This document shows, in pieces, positions 35,687-43,669 of a stretch of DNA of 64,000 nt. The notes beneath the pieces are model-generated. The model ran no database searches. It worked only from the letters and a program-made list of their open reading frames with translations, and was not told the origin of the DNA. This stretch comes from Isoptericola peretonis (GTDB lineage: Bacteria; Actinomycetota; Actinomycetes; Actinomycetales; Cellulomonadaceae): NCBI GenBank assembly GCA_023241745.1, contig JALQCY010000003.1, forward strand, positions 124,001 to 188,000, written 5' to 3'. Each line of letters opens with the position of its first letter. Position 1 is the stretch's first letter. The translations under genes were made by a program, and so were the position numbers.

Positions 35687-36658
35687 ATGGGCTGGATGCA
35701 CTACGAGCTCGTGGGCATGGACCTCGCCGACGTGCGGTTCGCCGTCTCCCCGCTGAACGAGCTGGTCCTGTCGCTGCGCGCGTGGCGCGACCCGGGCCGG
35801 TTCCCCATGCACCTGCCGTGGCTGCGCCGGGTCGAGGAGGCGCGGCCGACGCTCGACGGCGACATGCTGCTCGCGCTGACCAACGAGTCGATGTGGACGC
35901 CGGACTTCCTCACCCCACGTCCGGGCGGCCCGCTCACGCGGATCGACGACGAGCTGGCCGCCGCGGCCGCCGTCGAGGACGCGATCGTGGCCCGGGACCT
36001 GGACGAGGTGCACCCCGGCGGCCTGCCCGCGCCCCTGCGCGGGCCGGTCCCCGACGTCCGGCGGCGCATCGTCGACGCGCTCACCGCCTACTGGGACGCG
36101 TGCTTCGCCCCGGTCTGGCCGCGGATGCGCGCGGTGCTGCAGGCCGACGTCGTGCACCGCGGCACGGTGATCTCGGCGCGCGGCGCGGGCGCGATGTTCG
36201 CGGACCTCGCGCCGCGCATCTCGTTCGCGGACGGCGTCGTGTCCGTACAGCTGACGACGATCGCGGCGGCACGACGGCGCTCGACCACCGGGGCGGGCCT
36301 CACCCTGGTCCCGACGCTGTTCACCCGGGGCGCGACCTGCCCCATCTCGCCCGACGAGCCGCCGATGATCATGTACGGCGCTCGCGGCACGGGCACCCTG
36401 TGGCAGGCACAGCGGCACGTGGCCGACGCCGCCCTCGTCGCCGTCCTGGGCCGAGCGCGGGCCGGGCTCCTCACCGCGCTGGAGCACCCGGCCTCCTCCA
36501 CCGAGCTGGCACGCCGTCTCGACGTCACGACCAGCGCCGTCAACCAGCACCTGCGCGTGCTGCGCGACGCGGGCCTCCTGACCTCCGCCCGCGCCGGCCG
36601 CTCGGTGCTGTACCTGCGCTCCGAGGTGGGCGACGCGCTGGTGGGCCCGGGCGCCTGA
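35687..36658 (+). CDS. ArsR-type winged-helix regulator (DUF5937-like)
   Basis: A 323-residue protein. Residues 1-240 are a sensor region (MDLADVRFAVSPLNELVLSLRAWRDPGRFPMHLPWLRRV; YWDACFAPVWPRMRAVLQADVVHRG), and 245-323 an ArsR-like winged helix (ARAGLLTALEHPASSTELARRLDVTTSAVNQHLRVLRDAGLLTSARAGRSVLYLRS). This is the layout of DUF5937/ArsR regulators common next to MFS exporters in actinobacteria. ATG 35687 or ATG 35696 could start it; neither has a strong ribosome-binding site. Confidence 0.88.
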   Translation: MGWMHYELVGMDLADVRFAVSPLNELVLSLRAWRDPGRFPMHLPWLRRVEEARPTLDGDMLLALTNESMWTPDFLTPRPGGPLTRIDDELAAAAAVEDAIVARDLDEVHPGGLPAPLRGPVPDVRRRIVDALTAYWDACFAPVWPRMRAVLQADVVHRGTVISARGAGAMFADLAPRISFADGVVSVQLTTIAAARRRSTTGAGLTLVPTLFTRGATCPISPDEPPMIMYGARGTGTLWQAQRHVADAALVAVLGRARAGLLTALEHPASSTELARRLDVTTSAVNQHLRVLRDAGLLTSARAGRSVLYLRSEVGDALVGPGA

Positions 36659-36662
36659 GTCG

Positions 36663-37232
36663 TCAGGCGCCGGCGATGCGGGCCAGGTGCGCGTCCAGCA
36701 CCTCGAGCGCCCAGCGGGGGTCGACGTCGGGCTCCTGCCGCACGACGTGCAGCGCGAGCCCGTCGACCAGCGCGTGCAGCTCGCGGACCTCGACGTCGAC
36801 GGCGCCCCTCCCGGTGAGGGCGGCGAGCGCCCGTCCGCAGACCTCGCGGATCGCGCTCTGCGCGGCCCCGTGGCCCTCGCGCAGGGTGGGGTCGGTCATG
36901 GCGGCGGTGCCGAGCGCCAGGTAGACCTCCATCTCGGTCCGCCGCTCGGCGTCGAGCGGGAGGAGCTGCGCGAGCAGGGTCCGCGCGCCGCCGGGCGCGT
37001 CCAGGTCGACGGCGTCCACCCGCTCCTGGAGGCGCTCGACGACCAGCGCCACGGCGCGCTCGCGCACGCTCGCCAGGGTGGGGAAGGTGTAGCGCAACGA
37101 GCTCTGCGGCAACCCCGCCTCGGCGGCGACGTTGCGGACGGACAGGGCCTCGAGGCCGTCGCGCACGAGGACGCGCCACGCGGCCTCGGACACCTGGCGG
37201 CGACGTTCGTCTCGGTCGAGCTTCTGGGGCAC
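36663..37232 (-). CDS. TetR-family regulator of the SMR pair
   Basis: A 189-residue TetR protein. The HTH is DRDERRRQVSEAAWRVLVRDGLEALSVRNVAAEAGLPQSSLRYTFPTLASVRERAVALV (about 5-62); the rest is a helical ligand-binding domain with a TetR_C-like ELHALVDGLALHVVRQEPDVDP end. GTG 37232. It is divergent from two small multidrug-resistance genes, and two matching palindromes lie between, so it almost certainly represses them and itself, with a cationic drug or guanidinium-like inducer likely. Confidence 0.93.
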   Translation of the reverse strand: MPQKLDRDERRRQVSEAAWRVLVRDGLEALSVRNVAAEAGLPQSSLRYTFPTLASVRERAVALVVERLQERVDAVDLDAPGGARTLLAQLLPLDAERRTEMEVYLALGTAAMTDPTLREGHGAAQSAIREVCGRALAALTGRGAVDVEVRELHALVDGLALHVVRQEPDVDPRWALEVLDAHLARIAGA

Positions 37233-37241
37233 GCCGTCATA

Positions 37242-37259
37242 TTCGCACAGTCGTGCGAA
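37242..37259. promoter_or_regulatory. TetR operator, copy 1
   Basis: TTCGCAC-AGTC-GTGCGAA, a perfect 7-bp inverted repeat, nine bases upstream of the TetR start. Confidence 0.8.
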
Positions 37260-37274
37260 GTGTGCTAGAACTGT

Positions 37275-37294
37275 CTTCGCACGATCGTGCGAAG
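37275..37294. promoter_or_regulatory. TetR operator, copy 2 (20-bp perfect palindrome)
   Basis: CTTCGCACGATCGTGCGAAG is a perfect palindrome with the same TTCGCAC half-site as copy 1. It is offset 34 bases from it and 34 bases before the first SMR start. Confidence 0.85.
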
Positions 37295-37328
37295 ACGTCT
37301 CGACCCGAACCGAGGGGAAGTGAGAGCC

Positions 37329-37643
37329 GTGGACTGGCTGATCCTGATCGCCGCCGGCGTCATGGAGGCCGTGTGGGCGACCGCGCTGGCCGCGTCGCGC
37401 GGGTTCAGGCGCCCGGTGCCGACGGCGGTCTTCGTCGTCGGCCTGGCCCTGAGCATGTGGGGCCTGGCGCACGCGATGCTCACCATCCCCGTGGGCACGG
37501 CCTACGCGGTCTGGGTGGGGATCGGCGCCGTCCTGACGGTGCTGGTCGCGATCGTGCGCGGCGACGAGCGGCTGACCGTCGCGCGTGCCCTGCTGCTGGT
37601 CGGCCTGGTCGGGTCGGTCGTCGGACTCAAGGTGGTGGGTTGA
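37329..37643 (+). CDS. Small multidrug resistance (SMR) subunit 1
   Basis: A 104-residue four-helix SMR protein: VDWLILIAAGVMEAVWATALAASRGF carries the essential membrane Glu (MEAVWA) and the Gdx/SugE-type W-A-T-AL-x-x-S-x-GF pattern, then GLALSMWGLAHAMLTIPVGTAYAVWVGIGAVLTVLVA. GTG 37329 preceded by GAGGGGAAG. One base separates its TGA from the next SMR start, so the two probably form a heterodimer, as YkkCD does. Guanidinium or quaternary-ammonium export is likely. Confidence 0.94.
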   Translation: MDWLILIAAGVMEAVWATALAASRGFRRPVPTAVFVVGLALSMWGLAHAMLTIPVGTAYAVWVGIGAVLTVLVAIVRGDERLTVARALLLVGLVGSVVGLKVVG

Positions 37644-37644
37644 C

Positions 37645-38058
37645 ATGAGCACGAAGAGCTCGAACGGTCTGGCCTGGGGGATCCTGCTCGCGAGCGCCGT
37701 GCTGGAGGCCGTCTGGGCCACCGCCCTGGACGCGAGCGAAGGGTTCACCGTGCTCGGCGACACGGTCGTGTTCGTCGTCGCCCTGTCGCTGAGCATGCTC
37801 GGCCTCGGCTACGCCGCCAAGCACATCCCGATCGGCACGGCGTACGCCATCTGGACCGGCGTCGGCGCGGCCCTCACCGTCGCCTGGGCGATGGTCACCG
37901 GCACCGAGACGGCGTCGCTGCTCAAGGTGCTGTTCCTGCTCGGCATCATCGGCTGCGCCATCGGCCTCAAGGTGGTCGGCCACGGTGAGGACGACGCCGA
38001 GAGGGGTGCCGTCAGCGCCGGTGCACCACCTGCGCCGCGGCCTGGTCGCGGGGCATGA
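37645..38058 (+). CDS. Small multidrug resistance (SMR) subunit 2
   Basis: A 137-residue SMR protein: GLAWGILLASAVLEAVWATALDASEGF with the same Glu and tryptophan pattern, then HIPIGTAYAIWTGVGAALTVAWAMVTG and a fourth helix VLFLLGIIGCAIGLKVVG. It has an extra acidic/Pro-rich cytoplasmic tail of about 25 residues whose coding overlaps the end of the convergent SDR gene by 47 bases. Co-translated with subunit 1 under TetR control. Confidence 0.93.
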   Translation: MSTKSSNGLAWGILLASAVLEAVWATALDASEGFTVLGDTVVFVVALSLSMLGLGYAAKHIPIGTAYAIWTGVGAALTVAWAMVTGTETASLLKVLFLLGIIGCAIGLKVVGHGEDDAERGAVSAGAPPAPRPGRGA

Positions 38059-38770
38059 GCAGCACCTGGTCCACGTTGACGTGCGCGGGGCGGGTGGCGA
38101 TCCACGCCACCGTCTCGGCCACGTCCTCGGCCGTGAGCGGCTCGACGCCGGCGTAGACGGCCTCGGCCCGCTCCTCGTCGCCCCTGAAGCGCACGAGCGA
38201 GAAGTCGGTGTGCACCATGCCGGGGTCGATCTCGCTCACCCGCACGGGCTGGCCGAGCAGCTCCAGGCGCAGCACGCGGGTGAGCGCGGCCTCCGCGTGC
38301 TTGGCTGCGTTGTAGCCGGCGCCGCCCTTGTAGGGCTCGCGTCCCGCGATGGAGCCGATGGTGATGACCTGGCCGTCGCCGCTCGCGATCAGCGCCGGCA
38401 GCAGCGCCTTGGTGACGCGCACCGTGCCGAGCACGTTGATGTCGTACATCCGCTGCCAGTCGGCCAGGTCGGCCTCGGCCACCGAGTCGGCCCCCAGCGC
38501 CCCGCCCGCGTTGTTGACGAGCAGGTCGCAGCGCCCGAGCCGGTCGTCGACGGCGCGGGCGAACGCCTCGACCGACGCGTCGTCCGTGACGTCGAGCGCG
38601 ACAGCCGTGCCGCCCGTCTCGGCAGCCACCTGCTCGAGCCGGTCCATGCGGCGGGCGCCGAGCACGACGTGGAACCCGGCGGCCGCGAGCGCCCGGGCGC
38701 TTGCCGCCCCGATCCCGCTGCTCGCTCCGGTGACGACGGCGACGCGCTGGGCGTGCGGATCCTGCGGCAT
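38012..38770 (-). CDS. SDR-family oxidoreductase (YdfG/3-hydroxy acid dehydrogenase-like)
   Basis: A 252-residue classical SDR: VAVVTGASSGIGAASARALAAAGF (NADP-binding TGxxxGIG and ARRMDRL after strand 2), LLVNNAGGALG, catalytic Ser in VITIGSIAGREPYKGGAGYNAAKHAEAAL with Tyr and Lys of YxxxK. It resembles YdfG-type enzymes that oxidise serine or 3-hydroxy acids; the true substrate is not evident. ATG 38770. Its 3' end overlaps the SMR subunit 2 gene, which runs the other way. Confidence 0.93.
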   Translation of the reverse strand: MPQDPHAQRVAVVTGASSGIGAASARALAAAGFHVVLGARRMDRLEQVAAETGGTAVALDVTDDASVEAFARAVDDRLGRCDLLVNNAGGALGADSVAEADLADWQRMYDINVLGTVRVTKALLPALIASGDGQVITIGSIAGREPYKGGAGYNAAKHAEAALTRVLRLELLGQPVRVSEIDPGMVHTDFSLVRFRGDEERAEAVYAGVEPLTAEDVAETVAWIATRPAHVNVDQVLLMPRDQAAAQVVHRR

Positions 38771-38780
38771 GGGCAGCACC

Positions 38781-39419
38781 TTACGCGCCGCGGGGCACGC
38801 CGGCCGTGGCCAGCAGGTCCTCGTGCAGCTCCATCCACACGCCGTGCACGGACGACGCGCCGACGGCCGCCACGCGCGCGCCGTGGCCGGCCCGGGCGGC
38901 ACGGAGCGCGTCGCCGAGCCGCTCGTCGTAGCCGGCGAACCGGCGGAGCTCGTCCTCCAGGCCCGTGAGCAGGGGTCGCACCTCGTCGACGACGGCGGCG
39001 AGCTCGTCGAGCACCCGGCCGTCCCAGGCGGGGTCCGCGTGGTCGTTGACGTCCAGCCGCCCGCCCGGGCCGGGGCGCAGCTGCCAGTCCGTGCAGGCCC
39101 GCAGGACCCGGGCGTTGAGCGGGGCGAACGTCGTGAGCGCGTCGGCGACGACGGCCCCCGCCCGCCCGCTCGGGTCGGCGGCGAGCTCGGCCGCGAGGCG
39201 GCGGTCGTCCTCGGCGCGCCCCCGCTGGGTGAGCGACCAGCCGCCGGTGCCGGCGAACTCCGCCCACGTCACGAGGCCGAACGCCTCGAGGTCGAGCAGC
39301 TCCTCGTGCACGGCCGCGACGTCCAGCCCGTACCGCGCCGCGACGGCCCTGTCGTCGCCGCTGCCGAGCACGCGCACGGCGTGCAGCACGAGCACCGCCG
39401 GGTCCGACGCCCGGCTCAC
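38781..39419 (-). CDS. Winged-helix-like regulator partner
   Basis: A 212-residue protein. The first about 75 residues look like a winged helix (AVLVLHAVRVLGSGDDRAVAARYGLDVAAVHEELLDLEAFGLVTWAEFAGTGGWSLTQRG). The remainder is helical (LNARVLRACTDWQLRPGPGG, LDELAAVVDEVRPLLTGLEDELRRFAGYDERL). I do not recognise a named family. Its GTG start overlaps the stop of the upstream HTH gene (GTGA), so the two are translated together and probably act together on the divergent PEP-utilising gene. Confidence 0.82.
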   Translation of the reverse strand: MSRASDPAVLVLHAVRVLGSGDDRAVAARYGLDVAAVHEELLDLEAFGLVTWAEFAGTGGWSLTQRGRAEDDRRLAAELAADPSGRAGAVVADALTTFAPLNARVLRACTDWQLRPGPGGRLDVNDHADPAWDGRVLDELAAVVDEVRPLLTGLEDELRRFAGYDERLGDALRAARAGHGARVAAVGASSVHGVWMELHEDLLATAGVPRGA

Positions 39420-39844
39420 GACGCTCCCCCGGCCTCGGCGCCCGCGCCACCGGCGCCGCCGGACCGCGAGACGAGCCGGTCGAGCCGCTGCTGCACGGCC
39501 TGCGGCGAGCCGAGGCCCAGGGCGCCCGCCATCCGCCCCCAGGTGTGGCCGGCGGCCCGCGCCGAGAACAGCGCGGCGGTCTCGATGTGCTCGGCCTCGG
39601 CGCGGGCCGCGGGGACGAGAGCGAGGGCCGCGAGCGCGCCGGCGGCGTCCTGCTCGGGGGTGAGCTCGCCGCGGGCGGAGCGCCACAGGTAGTGGCGCAC
39701 GAGGTCGGTCGCGGACGGCGGCACCGAGGCGGGCTGCCACGGGCGCGGGGCGAGGGCGTCGGCGCCCAGGTCCAGGAGCGTGCGGCGCGCCCGGGCCTCG
39801 GCGTCCGCCCCGCCCTGGTCGGCGTCGTGGGGCTTGCGTTCCAT
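39416..39844 (-). CDS. Small HTH protein, divergent from the PEP-utilising gene
   Basis: A 142-residue protein. A central helical stretch (PPSATDLVRHYLWRSARGELTPEQDAAGALAALALVPAARAEAEHIETAALFSARAAG) leads to an HTH (GHTWGRMAGALGLGSPQAVQQRLDRLV), the typical sequence of small actinobacterial DNA-binding proteins. ATG 39844 is used; ATG 39862 six codons upstream is also possible and would start at the edge of the operator palindromes. It probably represses its own operon and the facing PEP-utilising gene. Confidence 0.82.
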   Translation of the reverse strand: MERKPHDADQGGADAEARARRTLLDLGADALAPRPWQPASVPPSATDLVRHYLWRSARGELTPEQDAAGALAALALVPAARAEAEHIETAALFSARAAGHTWGRMAGALGLGSPQAVQQRLDRLVSRSGGAGGAGAEAGGAS

Positions 39845-39862
39845 CCGGCGACCGTGCACCAT

Positions 39863-39890
39863 CAACGAATCGTTGTCAACGTCTCGTTGA
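39863..39890. promoter_or_regulatory. Two adjacent operator palindromes between divergent genes
   Basis: CAACGAATCGTTG (39863-39875, perfect) is followed immediately by TCAACG-TCT-CGTTGA (39876-39890, perfect 6-bp arms). Both use CAACG/CGTTG half-sites and lie between the small HTH gene and the PEP-utilising gene. Confidence 0.8.
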
Positions 39891-39901
39891 AGGGACTCCC
39901 C

Positions 39902-41056
39902 GTGCCCCTGACCGTCCCGCTCGACCGTGCGACGGCCGCGCACGGCGGCAAGGCGGCCGGTCTCGGCGCGCTGCGTCGCGCCGGCCTGACCGTCCCGGAC
40001 GGCTTCGTCGTCCCGGAGTCCGTCACGGCCGACGACCTCCCCCACGCCGTCGGCCAGGGGCTCGCCGGGCTGCTCGGCGCCGCCGGGGAGACCGGCGCCG
40101 TGGCGGTGCGCTCGTCGGCGACGGACGAGGACGGGCCGCGCGCCTCGGCCGCCGGGCAGTACGAGACGGTCCTCGGGTGCGTGGGCGTCGCCGACGTCGT
40201 CGCCGGGGTGCTGGCCTGCCGCGCGTCGGCGCACGGCCCGCGCGCCACCGCGTACCGCGCGGCCACCGCGGCCGGCGAGCTGTGCCCGGGCGTCGCCGTC
40301 GTCGTGCAACCGCTGGTCGACGCCGGCGCGGCGGGCGTGCTGTTCACCGACGGCGGGCACACGGTGATCGAGGCGTCGTGGGGGCTGGGCGAGAGCGTCG
40401 TGCGGGGCGCGGTCGAGCCGGACCGGTTCACCGTGGCGGGCGGGGCCGTCGTCGACCGCCGCGTCGGGACCAAGCGCACCCGCGTGGACCGGTCCGCCTC
40501 CGGTACCGCCACCCGCGACGTCCCGCTCCCCGACCAGGCTCGCCCCTGCCTCGACGACGCCACCGTGCTGCGCCTCGCCGCGCTCGGACAGCAGGTCACC
40601 GACCTGCGCGGCGGCCGACAGGACGTGGAGTGGGCCGTGGACGACGACGGCGCCGTCTGGCTGCTCCAGGCCCGCCCGGTCACGGCCCCCCTCCCGGCGC
40701 CGCGTGGTGAGCACGATCTCGCTCACAACGCCGGGGTGGTCCTGGCGGGGACGGCGGGGAGCCCGGGTCGGGCGGCCGGGCCGCCGCGGGCGGTGCGCGG
40801 CCCGGACGACTTCGCAGCCGTCCGCCCCGGCGACGTGCTCGTGTGCCGCGAGACCGACCCCGCGTGGACGCCGCTGTTCGGCGTCGCCGCGGCCGTCGTC
40901 ACCGAGACGGGCGGGCTGCTGTCGCACGCCGCGATCGTGGCCCGCGAGCTGGGCCTGCCCGCCGTGCTCGGGGTCCCGGGCGCGACGGATGCGCTGCGCG
41001 GGGCAGCGACGATCACCGTCGACGGCGACGCGGGAACCGTCACGCCGGGCGGATGA
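39902..41056 (+). CDS. Compact PEP/pyruvate-binding, PEP-utilising (phosphohistidine) protein
   Basis: A 384-residue protein joining two modules. Residues 1-260 are a PPDK/PEP-synthase ATP-grasp domain (GGKAAGLG at 15-22, VRSSATDED at 69-77, IEASWGLGESVV, QDVEWAVDDDG, LLQARPV). Residues 300-380 are the swivelling phosphohistidine domain with catalytic His342 in TETGGLLSHAAIVAREL. Full-length PEP synthase and rifampin phosphotransferase are about 800-870 residues; here the middle substrate-binding domain and the PEP barrel are absent. ATP could therefore charge His342, but the acceptor must come from elsewhere. GTG 39902, AAGGGA ribosome-binding site. Confidence 0.9.
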   Translation: MPLTVPLDRATAAHGGKAAGLGALRRAGLTVPDGFVVPESVTADDLPHAVGQGLAGLLGAAGETGAVAVRSSATDEDGPRASAAGQYETVLGCVGVADVVAGVLACRASAHGPRATAYRAATAAGELCPGVAVVVQPLVDAGAAGVLFTDGGHTVIEASWGLGESVVRGAVEPDRFTVAGGAVVDRRVGTKRTRVDRSASGTATRDVPLPDQARPCLDDATVLRLAALGQQVTDLRGGRQDVEWAVDDDGAVWLLQARPVTAPLPAPRGEHDLAHNAGVVLAGTAGSPGRAAGPPRAVRGPDDFAAVRPGDVLVCRETDPAWTPLFGVAAAVVTETGGLLSHAAIVARELGLPAVLGVPGATDALRGAATITVDGDAGTVTPGG

Positions 41057-41123
41057 CGTCGCGGAGCCCCCGACACCACGGACGTTCCTGGACGGAGGCT
41101 GCTGCGGCTGGGAGCATCCGGTC

Positions 41124-42206
41124 ATGACGACGACCGTCCAGGGCCCGCCCCCCGCGGTCCCGCCCTCCGGACCGGCCGTCTCGGACGCGCCGGGACCGTT
41201 CACCCCGGAACGGCCGAGAGCCGCATGGGGCAACCGCGCGCTGGCGGTGCTGCTGGACTCGGCCGTCGTCGCGTCCGTCGCGTTCCTCGCCGCCGGCGAC
41301 ACGTCGCCGTTCTACTCCGTCCCTCTCCACGGCGTCGACGACGCGACGACGGCAGGCAGTCCGTGGGCGGTCGGGACGCTGCTGGCCCTGGGTGTGCTGC
41401 AGGCATACACGGGCATGACGCCGGGCAAACGGGTCGCCGGCATCGCCGTGGTCGACGCGGGCTCCGGTCGCCCCGTCGGGTTCCTCGGCACGGTGCTGCG
41501 CTGGCTGGCGCACGTCCTCGACGCCGTCCTGTTCGTCGGCTACCTGCGGGCCGCGTTCCACCGCGAGGGCCGCACGTTCGCCGACTCCTTGCTCGGCACG
41601 GTCGCCGTGCGCACGGCGACACCCGTGCCGCACCCGTGGGTCGCGCGCCTGCGGGCCTACCGCGACGCCCGGATCCCGGGGCTGCGCTGGCCGCGCCGGG
41701 TCACGGGCGCCGTCGCCCTCGTGCTGTGCTCCGCCGCTGCCGCCATGATCCTGACCACGTCGCAGGGCGTCCGGACGGACGGCCCGGCGACGATCGCGTG
41801 TCCTGCGGTCCCGTCCGACACGTTCCGAGCCCAGGCGCGTGTGGAGCACACCGCTGCGTCGGCGTCCCGCCTTTGGATCCAGCGGCCCACCGGGGAGACG
41901 TGGCGTGTGGTCGCCGGTTGGTCCTGGGCCGCGAGCACCGGATCACCCGCCGACGTCGCCCCGCTCGACGAGCTGAGCGCGTCCGTCCGGCTCCGATCGC
42001 CTACTGGGTTGACGCTGGACGCCCAGGGCGGCACAGGAGAGCTCGTCGACGGCGACCTGTTCGACGCCGACCTCGGTGACGTCACCACGTCGGTGGCGAC
42101 GGAAGCGAGTCACGACGTCGCGGGCTGGACCCTGCACAGCGTGCTGACGACGGACGACGGCGCCGTCGTCGCGGAGTGCACGGCGACGGTGCCCACCGTC
42201 CCGTGA
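41124..42206 (+). CDS. RDD-family membrane protein with C-terminal domain
   Basis: A 360-residue protein. A Pro-rich N-terminus (about 1-35) precedes the RDD domain: WGNRALAVLLDSAVVASVAFLAAG (Arg and Asp of the family name), GMTPGKRVAGIAVVDAGSGRPVGFLGTVLRWLAHVLDAVLF and GRTFADSLLGTVAVR. A further helix (VTGAVALVLCSAAAAMILTTS) leads to a secreted-looking C-terminal domain of about 160 residues with no match I know. RDD proteins are implicated in ion/proton exchange in a few cases. ATG 41124. Confidence 0.88.
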   Translation: MTTTVQGPPPAVPPSGPAVSDAPGPFTPERPRAAWGNRALAVLLDSAVVASVAFLAAGDTSPFYSVPLHGVDDATTAGSPWAVGTLLALGVLQAYTGMTPGKRVAGIAVVDAGSGRPVGFLGTVLRWLAHVLDAVLFVGYLRAAFHREGRTFADSLLGTVAVRTATPVPHPWVARLRAYRDARIPGLRWPRRVTGAVALVLCSAAAAMILTTSQGVRTDGPATIACPAVPSDTFRAQARVEHTAASASRLWIQRPTGETWRVVAGWSWAASTGSPADVAPLDELSASVRLRSPTGLTLDAQGGTGELVDGDLFDADLGDVTTSVATEASHDVAGWTLHSVLTTDDGAVVAECTATVPTVP

Positions 42207-42210
42207 CCCG

Positions 42211-42705
42211 TCAGGGGCGGAACGTCGTCTGCCCGTGCGGCGACTTCGCGAACGCGAGGACCTTGTCCGGGGCCACGCGGTAGACCAGGGCTCGTTGCCC
42301 GTGCGGGTCGAACGACTCGTCGTCGTTCTCGAAGTCCCAGGCGTCGCCGTACTTGGCGCGGAAGCCGTCGGCGAGCCGGCGGAGCTCCGCCTCGCCGGTG
42401 ACGCGGACCGCCGCGCCCTCGACGACGACGTCGAGCCCGTCGTCCCACGCCGCCGACCCGGTCATGACCGCCGCGTGCGGGCCGTGCGCCAGGTTGCGGG
42501 CCTTCTGCTCGTCCGGGCCGGTGCAGAACACGAAGCCGCCGTCGGTCCACAACCCGACGAGCGGCGTGACGTGCGGGCGCCGGTCCGCCCGCACGGTGAC
42601 GAGCTGATAGCCGGTGGCGCCGGCGAGCGCGGCGTCGACCTCGGCCCACGCGGTGGGGGCGGAGGCCTCGCTGAAGCGGGCGTCGAGCTGTCCGATGAGG
42701 TTCAT
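42211..42705 (-). CDS. PPOX-class FMN/F420-binding split-barrel protein
   Basis: A 164-residue split-barrel flavin/F420 protein: YQLVTVRADRRPHVTPLVGLWTDGGFVFCTGPDEQKARNLAHGPHAAVMTGSAAWDDGLDVVVEGAAVRV, then a C-terminal RALVYRVAPDKVLAFAKS strand. This is the pyridoxamine 5'-phosphate oxidase-like fold used by F420-dependent reductases and haem-degrading proteins; the reaction is unknown. ATG 42705. It lies just downstream of the DUF4097 gene on the same strand (69-base gap). Confidence 0.9.
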   Translation of the reverse strand: MNLIGQLDARFSEASAPTAWAEVDAALAGATGYQLVTVRADRRPHVTPLVGLWTDGGFVFCTGPDEQKARNLAHGPHAAVMTGSAAWDDGLDVVVEGAAVRVTGEAELRRLADGFRAKYGDAWDFENDDESFDPHGQRALVYRVAPDKVLAFAKSPHGQTTFRP

Positions 42706-42773
42706 GACGTGCAGACCCGCCGGGGCGACGGAACTCGTCGCCCCGGCGGAGAACACGGCCTCAGGCGGACACC

Positions 42774-43439
42774 TCAGAGGCTGTGCGCCGAGACGTCGCC
42801 CAGGGTGGTGGTGGCGCGGATCCGCACCGCCACGTCGCCGCCGGTGTGGGTGATCGAGTTGCTGACACGGCCGAGCGTCGTGCCGGCGTCGAGGGACGCG
42901 GTCACCCCCGCCGCGACGCCGACGGACACGTCGCCGGCCTGGGTGCGCAGCTCGAGGGAGCCGCGCACGGCCTCGTCCACGCGGAGGTCGCCCTTGGCGG
43001 TGCTGAGCTCGCCCGGCCCGGTGAGGCGCCCGACGGTGATGTCGCCGGCCTGCGTGGCGAGGCGGGCGCTCGCGGCCTCGTCGATCCTGATGTCGCCGTG
43101 GGCGCTGTCGACCACGACGTCGCCGAGGCGGCCGACGCCGCGCAGCGGGGCGCTCGCGGCCTTGACCTCGACGCGCGACCCGGCGGGCAGCTGGACCGTG
43201 ACGTCGACGTAGCCGGACGGCCCGAAGGACCGTCGCGCGTCCGGCGCCGTGACGCGCAGGACGCCGTCGGCGTACTCGACGGTGGTCTGCTCGGCGGCCT
43301 CGACGTCGCGGCTCTTCGAGGCGTCGGCGGGCCGCACCTCGACCGTGGCGTCGGTGCGGTCGGCGGCGATGAAGGTGAGGTGCCCTGCCGGGACGTCGAC
43401 GACGGCGGAGACGGAGGTGGTGGTGTCGAAGGTCTGCAT
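42774..43439 (-). CDS. DUF4097 (putative adhesin-like beta-helix) protein
   Basis: A 221-residue beta-rich protein: TSVSAVVDVPAGHLTFIAADRTDATVEVRPADASKSRDVEAAEQTTVEY, then short repeated strands (GDVVVDSAHGDIRIDEAASARLATQAGDITVGRL; GDLRVDEAVRGSLELRTQAGDVSVGV) forming a right-handed helix or stack as in DUF4097. Family function is unknown; these genes often sit with HTH regulators in envelope-stress loci. ATG 43439 with GCAGGAG. Divergent from a GbsR-like regulator across a 230-base repeat-rich region. Confidence 0.92.
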   Translation of the reverse strand: MQTFDTTTSVSAVVDVPAGHLTFIAADRTDATVEVRPADASKSRDVEAAEQTTVEYADGVLRVTAPDARRSFGPSGYVDVTVQLPAGSRVEVKAASAPLRGVGRLGDVVVDSAHGDIRIDEAASARLATQAGDITVGRLTGPGELSTAKGDLRVDEAVRGSLELRTQAGDVSVGVAAGVTASLDAGTTLGRVSNSITHTGGDVAVRIRATTTLGDVSAHSL

Positions 43440-43669
43440 CGTGCTCAGCTCCTGCGGTGATCGGTGCGTTCGTTTCTGACTTCGCAAACGCTACGTTGCG
43501 TTCGTGATCTCGGCAAGAGCAATGTTGCGCTAGAAACACATCAACGCAGGTCAGAGCACGCATATCGTTGCATCAGCGCTGAAGATCAACGCAAGGACGA
43601 CCTCGGACGCGTTGCACGCGAACCTCGCACGAACGTACGGTGACCGCGTCACGACCGAGGAGGACCACC
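43440..43669. promoter_or_regulatory. Divergent promoter with six GTTGC/GCAAC motifs
   Basis: Copies of CGTTGC or its complement occur at about 43483-43500 (CGCAA-N8-TTGCG inverted repeat), 43524-43530, 43542-43547, 43566-43571, 43587-43594 (CAACGCAA) and 43609-43615. This fits a cluster of regulator-binding sites controlling both the DUF4097 gene and the facing regulator. Confidence 0.6.

Noticed and set aside
39902..41056. Rifampin phosphotransferase
   Set aside because: The middle rifamycin-binding domain is missing, so the resistance name is not justified.
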